Below, piece by piece: positions 35,985 to 44,688 of a stretch of 64,000 bases of DNA. The notes beneath the pieces were generated by a model. It was not told the DNA's origin, made no database searches, and worked only from the letters and a program-made list of their open reading frames with translations. The stretch lies in contig NZ_CP061091.1 in NCBI RefSeq assembly GCF_017654485.1, forward strand, positions 586,501 through 650,500, given 5' to 3'. Position 1 is the stretch's first letter. Each line of letters starts with the position of its first letter. The DNA comes from Roseomonas marmotae. Its GTDB lineage: Bacteria > Pseudomonadota > Alphaproteobacteria > Acetobacterales > Acetobacteraceae. Position numbers and translations under genes: made by a program.

Positions 35985-36667
35985 GGCGGGGGCTCCAGCG
36001 GATAGAGGCTGCGGTCCCCGTCGCGCTCCAGCACCAGGGCGCCGCTGCCGGGGTCCAGGCCACGGCGGGCTCCGACCATCCAGGCTTCCGTCTCCAGCCG
36101 TGACAGGCTGCGGTCGGCGAGGCGGCGGAAACCCTCCGCCTGCCATTCCGCGAGCCCGGCCATCAGGTGCCGCGCCCAGGCGGCCACCAGTTCCGGGATG
36201 TCGATGCCGCCGAAGCCTTCCTCGGCCAGGGTGGTGCGGTCGGGATGCAGGCCGGGCTCGGGGCTGTCGTCCCGCAGATCGAGCCGGATGCCGGCCACGA
36301 TCCAGTCCGGCACGGCATCCTCCGCCGCGCCGGGCAGCGTTGCGAGGCAGGCATGGCCGGCCAGCCCGCCATTCACCAGTAGCCCGGCCGGCCAGCGCAG
36401 CGTCACCGGGATTTCCGGCGGGCCGAGCACGCCCAGCGCATCGGCCATGGCATTCAGGGCAACCAGCAGGGCGGGGCGGGCTGCGGCCAGCGTGGTCTCC
36501 GGCTCCAGCACCACGGCCAGTTGCAGGACCCGCCCGTCCTCCCCCCAGACCAGCGTGCCGGCGCCATGGCTGCCGGCGATGGCGGCGGCATGAGCCAGCG
36601 CGTCGGCTCCGGCTGGCAGGAGGACGGGGGAGAAGACGCTCGGCAGGGGAGGCAGCAGATGCTGCAT
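35981..36667 (-). CDS. Biotin/lipoate A/B protein ligase-like protein in the fdh cluster
   Basis: 228 residues. The fold of a biotin/lipoate ligase is suggested by LRWPAGLLVNGGLAGHACL (the RWPNDVxxxxxKxxG-like segment of BirA) and a DUF4444-like tail. The ligase Lys of that motif is not evident: the segment reads WPAGLLVNGGLAG. So it may bind but not activate biotin or lipoate. First gene of the leftward chain; divergent from the Fe-S protein gene. Its role in formate oxidation is unknown. Confidence 0.7.
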   Translation of the reverse strand: MQHLLPPLPSVFSPVLLPAGADALAHAAAIAGSHGAGTLVWGEDGRVLQLAVVLEPETTLAAARPALLVALNAMADALGVLGPPEIPVTLRWPAGLLVNGGLAGHACLATLPGAAEDAVPDWIVAGIRLDLRDDSPEPGLHPDRTTLAEEGFGGIDIPELVAAWARHLMAGLAEWQAEGFRRLADRSLSRLETEAWMVGARRGLDPGSGALVLERDGDRSLYPLEPPP

Positions 36668-36704
36668 AGGGCAAGCCTTTCCTGGCAGTCGGGAGGCCAA
36701 GCCC

Positions 36705-36713
36705 ATATATACT
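36705..36713. promoter_or_regulatory. AT-rich -10-like core of the divergent fdh promoter region
   Basis: ATATATACT in the 95-nt space between the ligase-like gene and the Fe-S gene. TATACT fits a rightward -10 and TATATA a leftward one; no good -35 is visible, so an activator may be needed. Confidence 0.35.
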
Positions 36714-36762
36714 GGAGGGTCCGGCATCGCCACGCCGGGCCGAAGTGAGTGCGAGAGGCCTT

Positions 36763-38799
36763 ATGGACAAGACGCAGCGTCGCACGGTTTTCGCCTGCTC
36801 CTGCGAAGACACGATGTCTCTAGATACCGGCGCACTGGCCCAAGGTTGTGGTGGACGGCTGCGTACGGCCGAGCAGCTTTGCCGCAGCCAGCTGGATCGC
36901 TTCCTCGCCGCGCTGGGCGAGGACGCGGTCACGGTGGGCTGCACGCAGGAGGCCCCGCTCTTCCGCCAGGAGGCAGAGGCCGCCGGGCACCAGGGGTCGC
37001 TCGACTTCGTGAATATCCGTGAGCAGGCCGGCTGGTCCGACGAGGGTGCCAAGGCCGGGCCGAAGATGGCCGCGCTGCTGGCCGCCGCCGCCGTGCCCAT
37101 GCCATCCACGCCGCTGGTGCCGCTGGAGAGCCAGGGCGTGACGCTGATCCTGGGCCGCGATGCCACGGCGCTGCGGCTGGCGGAGAAGCTGAAGGGCAGC
37201 CTCGACCTCACCGTGCTGCTGACCGGCGAGGAGGAGGTGGAGCCGCTGGCCACCGCCGAATACCCGGTGCTGCGCGGCCGCGCCCGCGCCGCCAAGGGCT
37301 GGCTGGGCAATTTCGAGGTGGTGGTGGATGGCCATGCCGCCGCCGCCCCCTCCTCCCGCGGCGCCTATCGCTGGGGGCGGGCGCAGAATGGCGCGGTCAG
37401 CCGCTGCGACGTCATCCTGGACGTGACCGGCCATACGCCGCTCTTCTCCGCGCATGAGGTGCGGCTGGGCTATCTGCGCGCGGCACCCGGGGACGAGGCG
37501 GCGCTGGAGCGCCTGGCCAGCGAGGCCGCCGGCCTGTCCGGCCAGTTCGACAAGCCGCGCTTCGTCAGCTTCGAGGCCGGGCTCTGCGCCCATTCCCGCA
37601 ACCGCCGCACCGGCTGCACCCGCTGCCTGAATCTCTGCCCGACCGGCGCCATCACGCCTTCGGCCGCCGGGCATTGGGACAGTGTGGCGCTCAGCGCCGA
37701 GATCTGCGCCGGCTGCGGCGCCTGCGCCGCCGTCTGCCCCACCGGCGCCATCACCTATGCCCTGCCGCCGACCGATGCGCTGCTGCGGCGCATCCGCGCC
37801 CTGCTGCGTGCCTATCACGCGGCGGGCGGGCGGACGCCCACCCTGCTGCTGCATGGCGAGCAGGGGGAGGCGATGTTCGATGCCCTCTCCCGCCACGGTC
37901 CCGGCCTGCCGGCGGATGTGCTGCCGCTGCGCCTGGGGCAGGCGACGGCGGTGGACCTGGCCCTGCTGGTCGCCCCCTATGTCTGGGGCGCCGGGCGGGT
38001 GCGGGTGCTGCTGCCCGCGCATCGCCCGCATGGGGTGGAAGGGCTGCTGGGCAATATCGACACCGCCTCGGCGCTGCTGGAGGGCCTCGGCCTCCCGCAT
38101 GGGCCCGAGGCGATCGAGACCGACGACCCCTTCACCCTGCTGGAGGCGCTGCGGGCCGGCCCCCGCCCGGCGCCCTTGCCCGAGGAAGCCGACTTCCTGC
38201 CCCTCGGCACGCCGCGGGAGATGCTGAAGGCGTCGCTGGCGGCCCTGCGCGACGAGCTGGCGGTGCCGGCCACCAGCATCGCCCTGCCCGCCGGCGCCGC
38301 CTATGGCACGGCGCATGTGGCGGAGGGCTGCACCCTCTGCCTCGCCTGCACCATGGTCTGCCCGACCGGCGCCTTCGCCGCCAATCCGGACCGGCCGGAA
38401 CTCTCCTTCCTGGAGGATGCCTGCGTGCAATGCGGCCTCTGCGCCGCGACCTGCCCGGAGAAGGTGATCAGCCTGGAGCCGCGGCTGAACCTGCTGCCCG
38501 AGGCCGGCCAGCGCCAGATCCTGCGGCAGGAGGAGCCGGCCGCCTGCCCGTCCTGCCACAAGATCTTCGGCACCCGCTCCTCGATCGACCGGGTGAAGGC
38601 GCGGCTGCGGGCCAGCGGGCACTGGATGTTCGCCGACCCCGCCCGCCTCGACCTGCTGGATCTCTGCGAGGATTGCCGGGTCGAGGCCGCGACCGGCACA
38701 CAGGCAGGGGCGATCGATCCCTATGCCGGCCCTTCCCGGCCGCGTCCCCGCACGGCGGCGGATTACCTGCCGCTGGCCGATGATGTGCGGAAACCGTAA
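36763..38799 (+). CDS. Multi-cluster 4Fe-4S protein of the formate dehydrogenase cluster
   Basis: 678 residues. Cysteine-rich N-terminus (FACSCEDTM, EQLCRSQ, VGCTQE), then a domain without Cys. Ferredoxin motifs follow: one with an unusual 9-residue gap between first and second Cys ending in CTRCLNLCP, CAGCGACAAVCP, CTLCLACTMVCP and CVQCGLCAATCP, i.e. four likely [4Fe-4S] clusters. The end has CPSC and CEDC. It is probably a cytoplasmic electron carrier or maturation protein for FDH. ATG at 36763 is preceded by GAGAGG. Partners are unproven. Confidence 0.85.
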   Translation: MDKTQRRTVFACSCEDTMSLDTGALAQGCGGRLRTAEQLCRSQLDRFLAALGEDAVTVGCTQEAPLFRQEAEAAGHQGSLDFVNIREQAGWSDEGAKAGPKMAALLAAAAVPMPSTPLVPLESQGVTLILGRDATALRLAEKLKGSLDLTVLLTGEEEVEPLATAEYPVLRGRARAAKGWLGNFEVVVDGHAAAAPSSRGAYRWGRAQNGAVSRCDVILDVTGHTPLFSAHEVRLGYLRAAPGDEAALERLASEAAGLSGQFDKPRFVSFEAGLCAHSRNRRTGCTRCLNLCPTGAITPSAAGHWDSVALSAEICAGCGACAAVCPTGAITYALPPTDALLRRIRALLRAYHAAGGRTPTLLLHGEQGEAMFDALSRHGPGLPADVLPLRLGQATAVDLALLVAPYVWGAGRVRVLLPAHRPHGVEGLLGNIDTASALLEGLGLPHGPEAIETDDPFTLLEALRAGPRPAPLPEEADFLPLGTPREMLKASLAALRDELAVPATSIALPAGAAYGTAHVAEGCTLCLACTMVCPTGAFAANPDRPELSFLEDACVQCGLCAATCPEKVISLEPRLNLLPEAGQRQILRQEEPAACPSCHKIFGTRSSIDRVKARLRASGHWMFADPARLDLLDLCEDCRVEAATGTQAGAIDPYAGPSRPRPRTAADYLPLADDVRKP

Positions 38800-38944
38800 C
38801 GGCCTTGTTGATGATTGAGAATGGATTGCAATTCAACAGCTTCCGGCTGTCTGGCTTGCGATGGAAGGCCGGTTTGAGGCACAATCGGGTGAGGTGGAGA
38901 TTTTTCCATGCTTAGCCTCGTGAACGGATGATCGGCAGACAGGA
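38800..38944. other. Locally AT-rich gap between the Fe-S gene and the chaperone gene
   Basis: 145 bases, clearly poorer in G+C than its neighbours. A possible promoter is TTGCGA (38856-38861), 18 nt, CACAAT (38880-38885). The stretch GATTGAGAATGGATTGC loosely recalls metal-regulator boxes but is not symmetric. Confidence 0.35.
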
Positions 38945-39553
38945 ATGACGCAACCGGGGCAGCCTGAAGGAGGCATAGCCGACCCGCTGGACATGCAGCG
39001 GGCGCGGCTTTTCGCGCTTCTCGGCCGCTTGCTGCTCGCGCCGCCGGACGCGGCGCTGCTGCGCGGGCTGGCGTCGCTCGGCCCGCAGCCCGGCACGCCG
39101 CTGGGCCAGGCCTGCCTGGCCCTGGCCGAGGCCGCGGCGCATGCCGAGCTGGCCCGGGTCGGACGCGAGTATCATGAGCTTTTTATCGGCGTCGGGCGCG
39201 GCGAGCTGCTGCCCTTCGCCTCCTACTACCTGACCGGCTTCCTGCATGAGCGGCCGCTGGCCCTGGTGCGCGCGGACCTGCTGCGCCTGGGCATCGCGCG
39301 CAGCCCCGGCATGGCGGAGCCGGAGGACCATCTCGGCTTCCTCTGCGAGGCGATGGCCGGGCTGCTGAGCGGCGCTTTCCAGGCCCCGGCGCAGGATGTG
39401 GCGGAATTCTTCGATCGTCACCTGCGCCCCTGGGCCGGGCGTGCCTTCGCGGATCTGGAAAAGGCGCGGGACGGCGGCTTCTACTCTGCCGTCGGCGCGC
39501 TGGGCGTGGCGTTCATCGAGATTGAGACGGCGGCGGCAGCGCTGCCGGCATGA
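38945..39553 (+). CDS. TorD/DmsD family molecular chaperone
   Basis: 202 residues, all-helical. Signatures are YHELFIGVGRGELLPFASYYLTGFLHERPL, EPEDHLGFLCEAMAGLL and FFDRHLRPWAGRAFADLE, cited here in pieces of the TorD fold. Such chaperones bind the Tat signal of a molybdoenzyme and assist cofactor insertion; the client should be the FDH alpha subunit encoded 270 nt downstream. Confidence 0.88.
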   Translation: MTQPGQPEGGIADPLDMQRARLFALLGRLLLAPPDAALLRGLASLGPQPGTPLGQACLALAEAAAHAELARVGREYHELFIGVGRGELLPFASYYLTGFLHERPLALVRADLLRLGIARSPGMAEPEDHLGFLCEAMAGLLSGAFQAPAQDVAEFFDRHLRPWAGRAFADLEKARDGGFYSAVGALGVAFIEIETAAAALPA

Positions 39554-39570
39554 GACAGGAGAAGGCGGGC

Positions 39571-39792
39571 ATGAGCGAAGGCGAGAGCACGGGTCGGCGG
39601 CGCAGCTTCCTGAAGACGCTGGGGCTGGCGGGCGGCGCGGCCGTCGCGGCCACGGCCCCCGCCGCGGCCTTCAACATGGATGGCGGCCTGGATGGCGTCA
39701 GGCCTGACAAGGAAAAGCCGGAGGAGCGTGTGGCCACCCGCTACCGCGAGACGGAACACGTCAAGGCCTTCTACCGCACCAACCGCTACTGA
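39571..39792 (+). CDS. Small Tat-signal protein of the formate dehydrogenase region
   Basis: 73 residues. Twin-arginine signal RRRSFLKTLGLAGGAAVAA with a cleavage region APAAAF, then a short hydrophilic body ending HVKAFYRTNRY. It matches the small family annotated as formate dehydrogenase region TAT target. It probably escorts or is part of the exported FDH complex. ATG at 39571 was chosen since AGGAGAAGG precedes it; an ATG at 39550 overlapping the chaperone stop is the alternative. Confidence 0.82.
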   Translation: MSEGESTGRRRSFLKTLGLAGGAAVAATAPAAAFNMDGGLDGVRPDKEKPEERVATRYRETEHVKAFYRTNRY

Positions 39793-39817
39793 GCACGACG
39801 CCGGGAGATAAAGCGCC

Positions 39818-42712
39818 ATGTTGATCAAGCGCAGCGAAGGGGCGACGGCGCGGCAGAGGCTGTCCGCCGCCTATCAGGGCCTCTCTGCCGGCGGGCTGGA
39901 CCGCCGTGCCTTCCTGCGGCAGGCCGGCCTGGGGGCCACGGGGCTGGCGGCGCTCGGCACGCTGAACCTCTCCACCGCCCGCAAGGCGGAGGCGGGGCCG
40001 ATGGATTTCAGCCAGCCCATCAAGGTCGTGAAGAATATCTGCACCCACTGCTCGGTGGGCTGCACCGTCACGGCGGAGGTGCAGAACGGCGTCTGGGTCG
40101 GCCAGGAACCGTCCTGGGACAGCCCGATCAACCGTGGCACGCATTGCGCCAAGGGCGCCTCGGTGCGCGAGCTGACGCATGGCGACCGCCGCCTGAAATA
40201 CCCGATGAAGCTGGTGGACGGGCAGTGGCAGCGCCTGTCCTGGGACCAGGCGATCGACGAGATCGGCGACAAGCTGTTGGAGATCCGGCAGAAATCCGGG
40301 CCGGATTCCGTCTTCTGGCTGGGCAGCGCCAAGTTCTCGAACGAAGGCGCCTATCTGATGCGCAAGTTCGCGGCCTTCTGGGGCACCAATTCGGTGGACC
40401 ACCAGGCGCGCATCTGCCACTCCACCACCGTCGCCGGCGTCGCCAATGTCTTCGGCTATGGCGCGCAGACCAACAGCTACAACGACATCCGCAATGCCCG
40501 CACCATCATCATCATGGGCGGCAACCCGGCGGAAGCGCACCCCATCTCCATGCAGCATGTGCTGACGGGGAAGGAGCAGAACCGCGCGAACATGATCGTC
40601 ATCGATCCGCGCTTCACCCGCACGGCGGCGCATGCCACCGAATATGTGCGGCTGCGGCCCGGCACCGATATCCCGGTCATCTGGGGCATGCTCTGGCACA
40701 TCTTCGAGAATGGCTGGGAAGACAAGGAGTTCATCGAACAGCGCGTCTACGGCATCGATGACGTCCGCAAGGAAGTCGCCAAGTGGAACCCGGCCGAGGT
40801 GCAGCGCGTCTCCGGCGTGCCGCCGGAGCAGCTGAAGCGGGTCGCGCAGATCTTCGCGACGCAGAAGCCTTCCACCCTGGTCTGGTGCATGGGTGCCACC
40901 CAGAAGACGGTGGGCACGGCCAATGTGCGCGCCTATGCCACCCTGCTGATGGTCACCGGCAATCTCGGCAAACCCGGCACCGGCGCCAATATCTTCCGCG
41001 GCCATACCAATGTGCAGGGCGCGACCGATCTCGGCCTCGATACCACCACCCTGCCCGCCTATTACGGCATCGACGAGAACGCCTGGCGCCACTGGTGCCG
41101 CGTCTGGGACGTGCCCTACGACTGGATGGTCTCCCGCTTCGCCAGCAAGAAGCTGATGGAAACGCCGGGCATCCCGACCACCCGCTGGTTCGATGCCGTG
41201 CTGCTGCCCAAGGACCAGGTGGAGCAGCCCGATAACCTGAAGGCCATGATCGCCATCGGCCATGGCGGCAATACCGTCAGCCGCATGCCCGAGGCGATCC
41301 GGGGCATGGAGAAGCTGGAACTGCTGGTGGTGGCGGACCCGCATCCGACCAACCTCTCCAGCATGTCGAACCGCCGCGACAACACCTACCTGCTGCCGAT
41401 CTGCACGCAGTTCGAATGCGCCGGCAGCCGCACGGCCTCCAACCGGTCGCTGCAGTGGTACGAGCCGGTCGTGCAGCCGATCTTCGAGAGCAAGACCGAC
41501 TACGAGCTCTTCTACCGGCTGGCCAGCAAGCTCGGCTTCGGGCCGGAGATGTTCAAGACCATGGAGGTGCGCGGCAATGCGCCCGTGGCCGAGAGCATCC
41601 TGCGTGAGATCAACCGCGGCGCCATCTCGACCGGCTATTCCGGCCAGTCGCCGGAGCGGCTGAAGCTGCATATGCAGCACCAGGCCGATTTCGACGTGGT
41701 GACGCTGCGCGGCAAGCCCGGCACGCCCGTGGCGGGCGAGACCTATGGCCTGCCCTGGCCCTGCTGGGGCTCGCCGGAGATGAAGCATCCCGGCAGCCAC
41801 ATCCTCTACAACACCAACCTGCACGTGAAGGAAGGCGGCGGCGCCTTCCGCGCCCGCTTCGGCGTGGAGCGCAACGGCCAGACCCTGCTGGCCGAGAACT
41901 CCTATTCCAAGGGCTCGGAGATCACCGACGGCTATCCGGAATTCACCGTCGCCGTGCTGAAGCGGCTCGGCTGGTATGACGAGCTGACGCCGCGGGAGAA
42001 GGAGATCATCGCCCGCGTCGGCGAGGGGAACGAGGACCGCGTCTCCTGGTCCACCGACCTCTCCTTCGGCATCATCCGCGTGGCGATGGAGCATGGCTGC
42101 GTGCCCTACGGAAACGCCAAGGCGCGCGGCAATGCCTGGAACCTGCCGGACCCCGTGCCGGTGCACCGCGAGCCGATCTACACGCCGCGCACCGACCTGA
42201 TCGCCGAATACCCCACGCTTGACGACCGCCGTGGCTTCCGCATGCCGCATCTGGGCAAGTCGGTGCAGCAGCGCTCCTATCAGGCGGCGCAGCGCTTCCC
42301 GATCATCCTCACCTCCGGCCGCCTGGTCGAATACGAGGGCGGCGGCGAGGAGACGCGCTCCAACCGCTGGCTGGCCGAGCTGCAGCAGGACATGTTCGTC
42401 GAGATCAACCCCGAGGATGCCACCGCGCGCGGCATTCGCGACGGCCAGTTCGTCTGGGTGGATGGTGCCGAGAACCAGGCCAAGGTGCGGGTGAAGGCGC
42501 TGGTCACCGACCGCGTCGGCAAGGGCGTGGCCTTCATGCCCTTCCACTTCGGCGGCTGGTACCAGGGCGAGGACCGGCGCGGCCACTACCCGGCGGGCAC
42601 CGACCCCATCGTGCTGGGCGAAAGCGTGAATACCCTGACCACCTATGGCTATGACCCCGTGACCGCGATGCAGGAAACCAAGGTCACGCTCTGCCAGATC
42701 CGCGCGGCGTAA
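39818..42712 (+). CDS. fdhA: Formate dehydrogenase alpha subunit, molybdopterin type, Cys-dependent
   Basis: 964 residues. Tat signal with Arg29-Arg30 (DRRAFLRQAG). [4Fe-4S] ligands are Cys75, Cys78, Cys82 and Cys110, followed by Lys112. Active site is Cys200-His201 in QARICHSTT, so the metal ligand is Cys and not selenocysteine. MGD-binding text GGNPAEAHP and TSGRLVEYEGG is present. It oxidises formate to CO2 in the periplasm or at its face and passes electrons to the beta subunit. First of a tight alpha-beta-gamma set. Confidence 0.95.
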   Translation: MLIKRSEGATARQRLSAAYQGLSAGGLDRRAFLRQAGLGATGLAALGTLNLSTARKAEAGPMDFSQPIKVVKNICTHCSVGCTVTAEVQNGVWVGQEPSWDSPINRGTHCAKGASVRELTHGDRRLKYPMKLVDGQWQRLSWDQAIDEIGDKLLEIRQKSGPDSVFWLGSAKFSNEGAYLMRKFAAFWGTNSVDHQARICHSTTVAGVANVFGYGAQTNSYNDIRNARTIIIMGGNPAEAHPISMQHVLTGKEQNRANMIVIDPRFTRTAAHATEYVRLRPGTDIPVIWGMLWHIFENGWEDKEFIEQRVYGIDDVRKEVAKWNPAEVQRVSGVPPEQLKRVAQIFATQKPSTLVWCMGATQKTVGTANVRAYATLLMVTGNLGKPGTGANIFRGHTNVQGATDLGLDTTTLPAYYGIDENAWRHWCRVWDVPYDWMVSRFASKKLMETPGIPTTRWFDAVLLPKDQVEQPDNLKAMIAIGHGGNTVSRMPEAIRGMEKLELLVVADPHPTNLSSMSNRRDNTYLLPICTQFECAGSRTASNRSLQWYEPVVQPIFESKTDYELFYRLASKLGFGPEMFKTMEVRGNAPVAESILREINRGAISTGYSGQSPERLKLHMQHQADFDVVTLRGKPGTPVAGETYGLPWPCWGSPEMKHPGSHILYNTNLHVKEGGGAFRARFGVERNGQTLLAENSYSKGSEITDGYPEFTVAVLKRLGWYDELTPREKEIIARVGEGNEDRVSWSTDLSFGIIRVAMEHGCVPYGNAKARGNAWNLPDPVPVHREPIYTPRTDLIAEYPTLDDRRGFRMPHLGKSVQQRSYQAAQRFPIILTSGRLVEYEGGGEETRSNRWLAELQQDMFVEINPEDATARGIRDGQFVWVDGAENQAKVRVKALVTDRVGKGVAFMPFHFGGWYQGEDRRGHYPAGTDPIVLGESVNTLTTYGYDPVTAMQETKVTLCQIRAA

Positions 42713-42727
42713 GGAGGGACCGAAGAT

Positions 42728-43324
42728 ATGGCCCGCATGAAGTTCCTCTGTGACAGCGACCGTTGCATCGAGTGCAACGCCTGCGTCACCGCCTGCAAGA
42801 ACGAGCACGAGGTGCCCTGGGGCATCAACCGCCGGCGCGTCATCACGCTCAATGACGGCAAGCCGGGGGAGCGCTCGATCTCCATGGCCTGCATGCATTG
42901 CACCGACGCGCCCTGTCAGGCGGTCTGCCCGGTGAACTGCTTCTACACCACGGCCGATGCCATCGTGCTGCACGACAAGGACCTGTGCATCGGCTGCGGC
43001 TACTGCTTCTACGCCTGCCCCTTCGGCGCGCCGCAGTATCCGCGCGTCGGCAATTTCGGCGGCCGTGGCAAGATGGATAAGTGCACCTACTGCGCCGGCG
43101 GCCCGCAGGCCGACAACTCGGCGGCGGAATACGCCCAGTACGGCGCCAACCGCATCGCCGAGGGCAAGCTGCCGCTCTGCGCGGAGATGTGCTCCACCAA
43201 GGCGCTGCTGGCGGGCGATGGCGACATCATCGCCAGCATCTACAAGGAACGGGTGCAGGTGCGCGGCTATGGTGCCGGCGCCTGGGGCTGGCGCACCGCC
43301 TACCGCGAGACGGTGGGCGTGTGA
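42728..43324 (+). CDS. fdhB: Formate dehydrogenase beta subunit (four [4Fe-4S] clusters)
   Basis: 198 residues. Four-cluster ferredoxin: CIECNACVTACKNEH, CMHCTDAPCQAVCPVNC, CIGCGYCFYACPFGAP and CTYC with a later CAEMCSTKA. It relays electrons from the alpha subunit to the cytochrome b subunit. AAGGAGG about 10 nt before the ATG. The stop overlaps the gamma gene by one base. Confidence 0.95.
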   Translation: MARMKFLCDSDRCIECNACVTACKNEHEVPWGINRRRVITLNDGKPGERSISMACMHCTDAPCQAVCPVNCFYTTADAIVLHDKDLCIGCGYCFYACPFGAPQYPRVGNFGGRGKMDKCTYCAGGPQADNSAAEYAQYGANRIAEGKLPLCAEMCSTKALLAGDGDIIASIYKERVQVRGYGAGAWGWRTAYRETVGV

Positions 43325-44589
43325 TGCGGCGCGCAGCCCTCACCCTCGCGCTCGCGCTGCCGCTGCTGGCTGGCACTGCCCAGGCACAGCAGCAGCAGGC
43401 CCCGCAGAGCCCCGAGACGCAGCAGACCCTGCCGCAATCGGCGCAGCCCGCCCAGCAGCAGTCGCAGGAAAACGGCGCCGGCCCGCCGGCCGGGTCGCCG
43501 GACGTGCAGAACGCGACGCCGGAAAGCCAGTCCGCCGGGCAGAACCAGCAGCGGCAGGTGCCCGAGACCACCGATACCTCGGCCCCCACCGGCGCGCCCG
43601 CCGCGCCGCAGCCCGAGGCCGCGCCCACGCCCGTGGCACCCGTGACGGCGCCTCCGCCCGAAGGCACGCGCGGCCCCACGGCCGAGGAGCGGGAGCTGGA
43701 AGCGGCGCTGAAGGGCGAGCGCATCGAGGGCCGCATCTCCATCCCCAACCAGAGTGCCGGCGTGCTGGTGCAGCCGGAAGGGCGGGACTGGCGCGTCTTC
43801 CACAACCGCACCCTGCCCTGGGTGGCCGGCACGGCCGTGGTCGGCACCGTGGTGCTGCTGGCGCTGTTCTTCCTGCTCCGCGGCCGCGTGCGGATCCGCG
43901 AGGGCTTCTCCGGCCGCACCATGCTGCGCTTCAACTTCTTCGAGCGCGCGGTGCATTGGATGACGGCCAGCTGCTTCATCGTGCTGGCGCTGTCGGGCCT
44001 CAACCTGATCTTCGGGCGGGAGCTGATCCGGCCGCTGATCGGGCCGGAAGCCTTCACCACCCTCTCCTACTGGGGGAAGGCGGCGCATAACTTCCTGGCC
44101 TTCCCCTTCACGCTGGGCATCCTGCTGCTCTTCATCATGTGGGTGGGCGGCAACCTGCCGACGCGGGGCGACATGGTCTGGCTGATGCAGGGCGGTGGCA
44201 TGGTGGGCAGCCACCATCCCAAGGCCGACCGCTTCAATGCCGGCCAGAAGGGCATCTTCTGGATCACGGTGCTGGGCGGCGCGGCGGTCTCGGTCTCCGG
44301 CTACCTGCTGGTCTTTCCCTTCACGCTTCTGGACGTGAATGGCCAGCAATGGGCCCACATGACCCATGGCATCGTCTCCGCCGTCATGATGGCCGCCATC
44401 CTGGCCCATATCTATATCGGCACCCTGGGCATGGAGGGCGCCTTCTCCGCCATGGGCAGCGGAAAGGTGGACTACAACTGGGCGCGCGAGCATCACGAGC
44501 TCTGGGTGGAGCAGGAACTCGCCAAGGCGCATGAGACGATCCGGCCCGGAAGCGGCGGGCCCAGCCCGCGACCGGCGGGCGCGGACTGA
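43324..44589 (+). CDS. fdhC: Formate dehydrogenase gamma subunit (cytochrome b556) with Gln/Pro-rich extension
   Basis: 421 residues. A signal peptide (about 1-22) is followed by about 100 residues of Gln/Pro/Ala-rich low complexity. After a short domain and a helix near 158-180 comes the cytochrome b561/FdhI-like membrane domain: FNFFERAVHWMTA, WGKAAHNFLAFP, MTHGIVSAVMMAAILAHIYIG with heme-ligand His. It passes electrons to quinone. Start at ATG 43324 (TGATG with beta). A perfect terminator follows. Confidence 0.93.
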   Translation: MRRAALTLALALPLLAGTAQAQQQQAPQSPETQQTLPQSAQPAQQQSQENGAGPPAGSPDVQNATPESQSAGQNQQRQVPETTDTSAPTGAPAAPQPEAAPTPVAPVTAPPPEGTRGPTAEERELEAALKGERIEGRISIPNQSAGVLVQPEGRDWRVFHNRTLPWVAGTAVVGTVVLLALFFLLRGRVRIREGFSGRTMLRFNFFERAVHWMTASCFIVLALSGLNLIFGRELIRPLIGPEAFTTLSYWGKAAHNFLAFPFTLGILLLFIMWVGGNLPTRGDMVWLMQGGGMVGSHHPKADRFNAGQKGIFWITVLGGAAVSVSGYLLVFPFTLLDVNGQQWAHMTHGIVSAVMMAAILAHIYIGTLGMEGAFSAMGSGKVDYNWAREHHELWVEQELAKAHETIRPGSGGPSPRPAGAD

Positions 44590-44599
44590 GCAGAAGACA

Positions 44600-44634
44600 G
44601 GGCCGGGGGGCATCCTCCCGGCCCTTTCCTTTTT
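44600..44634 (+). terminator. Rho-independent terminator after the fdh subunit genes
   Basis: Stem GGGCCGGG / CCCGGCCC with a 9-nt loop followed by TTTCCTTTTT, 10 nt after the gamma stop. The clearest classical terminator in the window; it separates the subunit genes from mobB-moeA. Confidence 0.85.
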
Positions 44635-44688
44635 GCCGTGCCGCCACATGGCTTGCGGCATCGGGGACAGGGGGCTAAGCCGGTCCTC

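Noticed and set aside
38806..38850. Fur- or Irr-like box upstream of the TorD-like gene
   Set aside because: TTGAGAATGGATTGCAATTCAA is AT-rich but its halves do not pair as an inverted repeat beyond four bases.
40415..40417. Possible selenocysteine site in FDH alpha
   Set aside because: The active-site codon reads Cys (TGC), not TGA; no SECIS-like element is needed.
39761..42973. Very long minus-strand open frame opposite the FDH alpha gene
   Set aside because: It is a shadow of GC-rich coding on the other strand: His/Gly/Arg/Ala-rich with no recognisable domain. The plus strand carries a clear, complete FDH alpha subunit.
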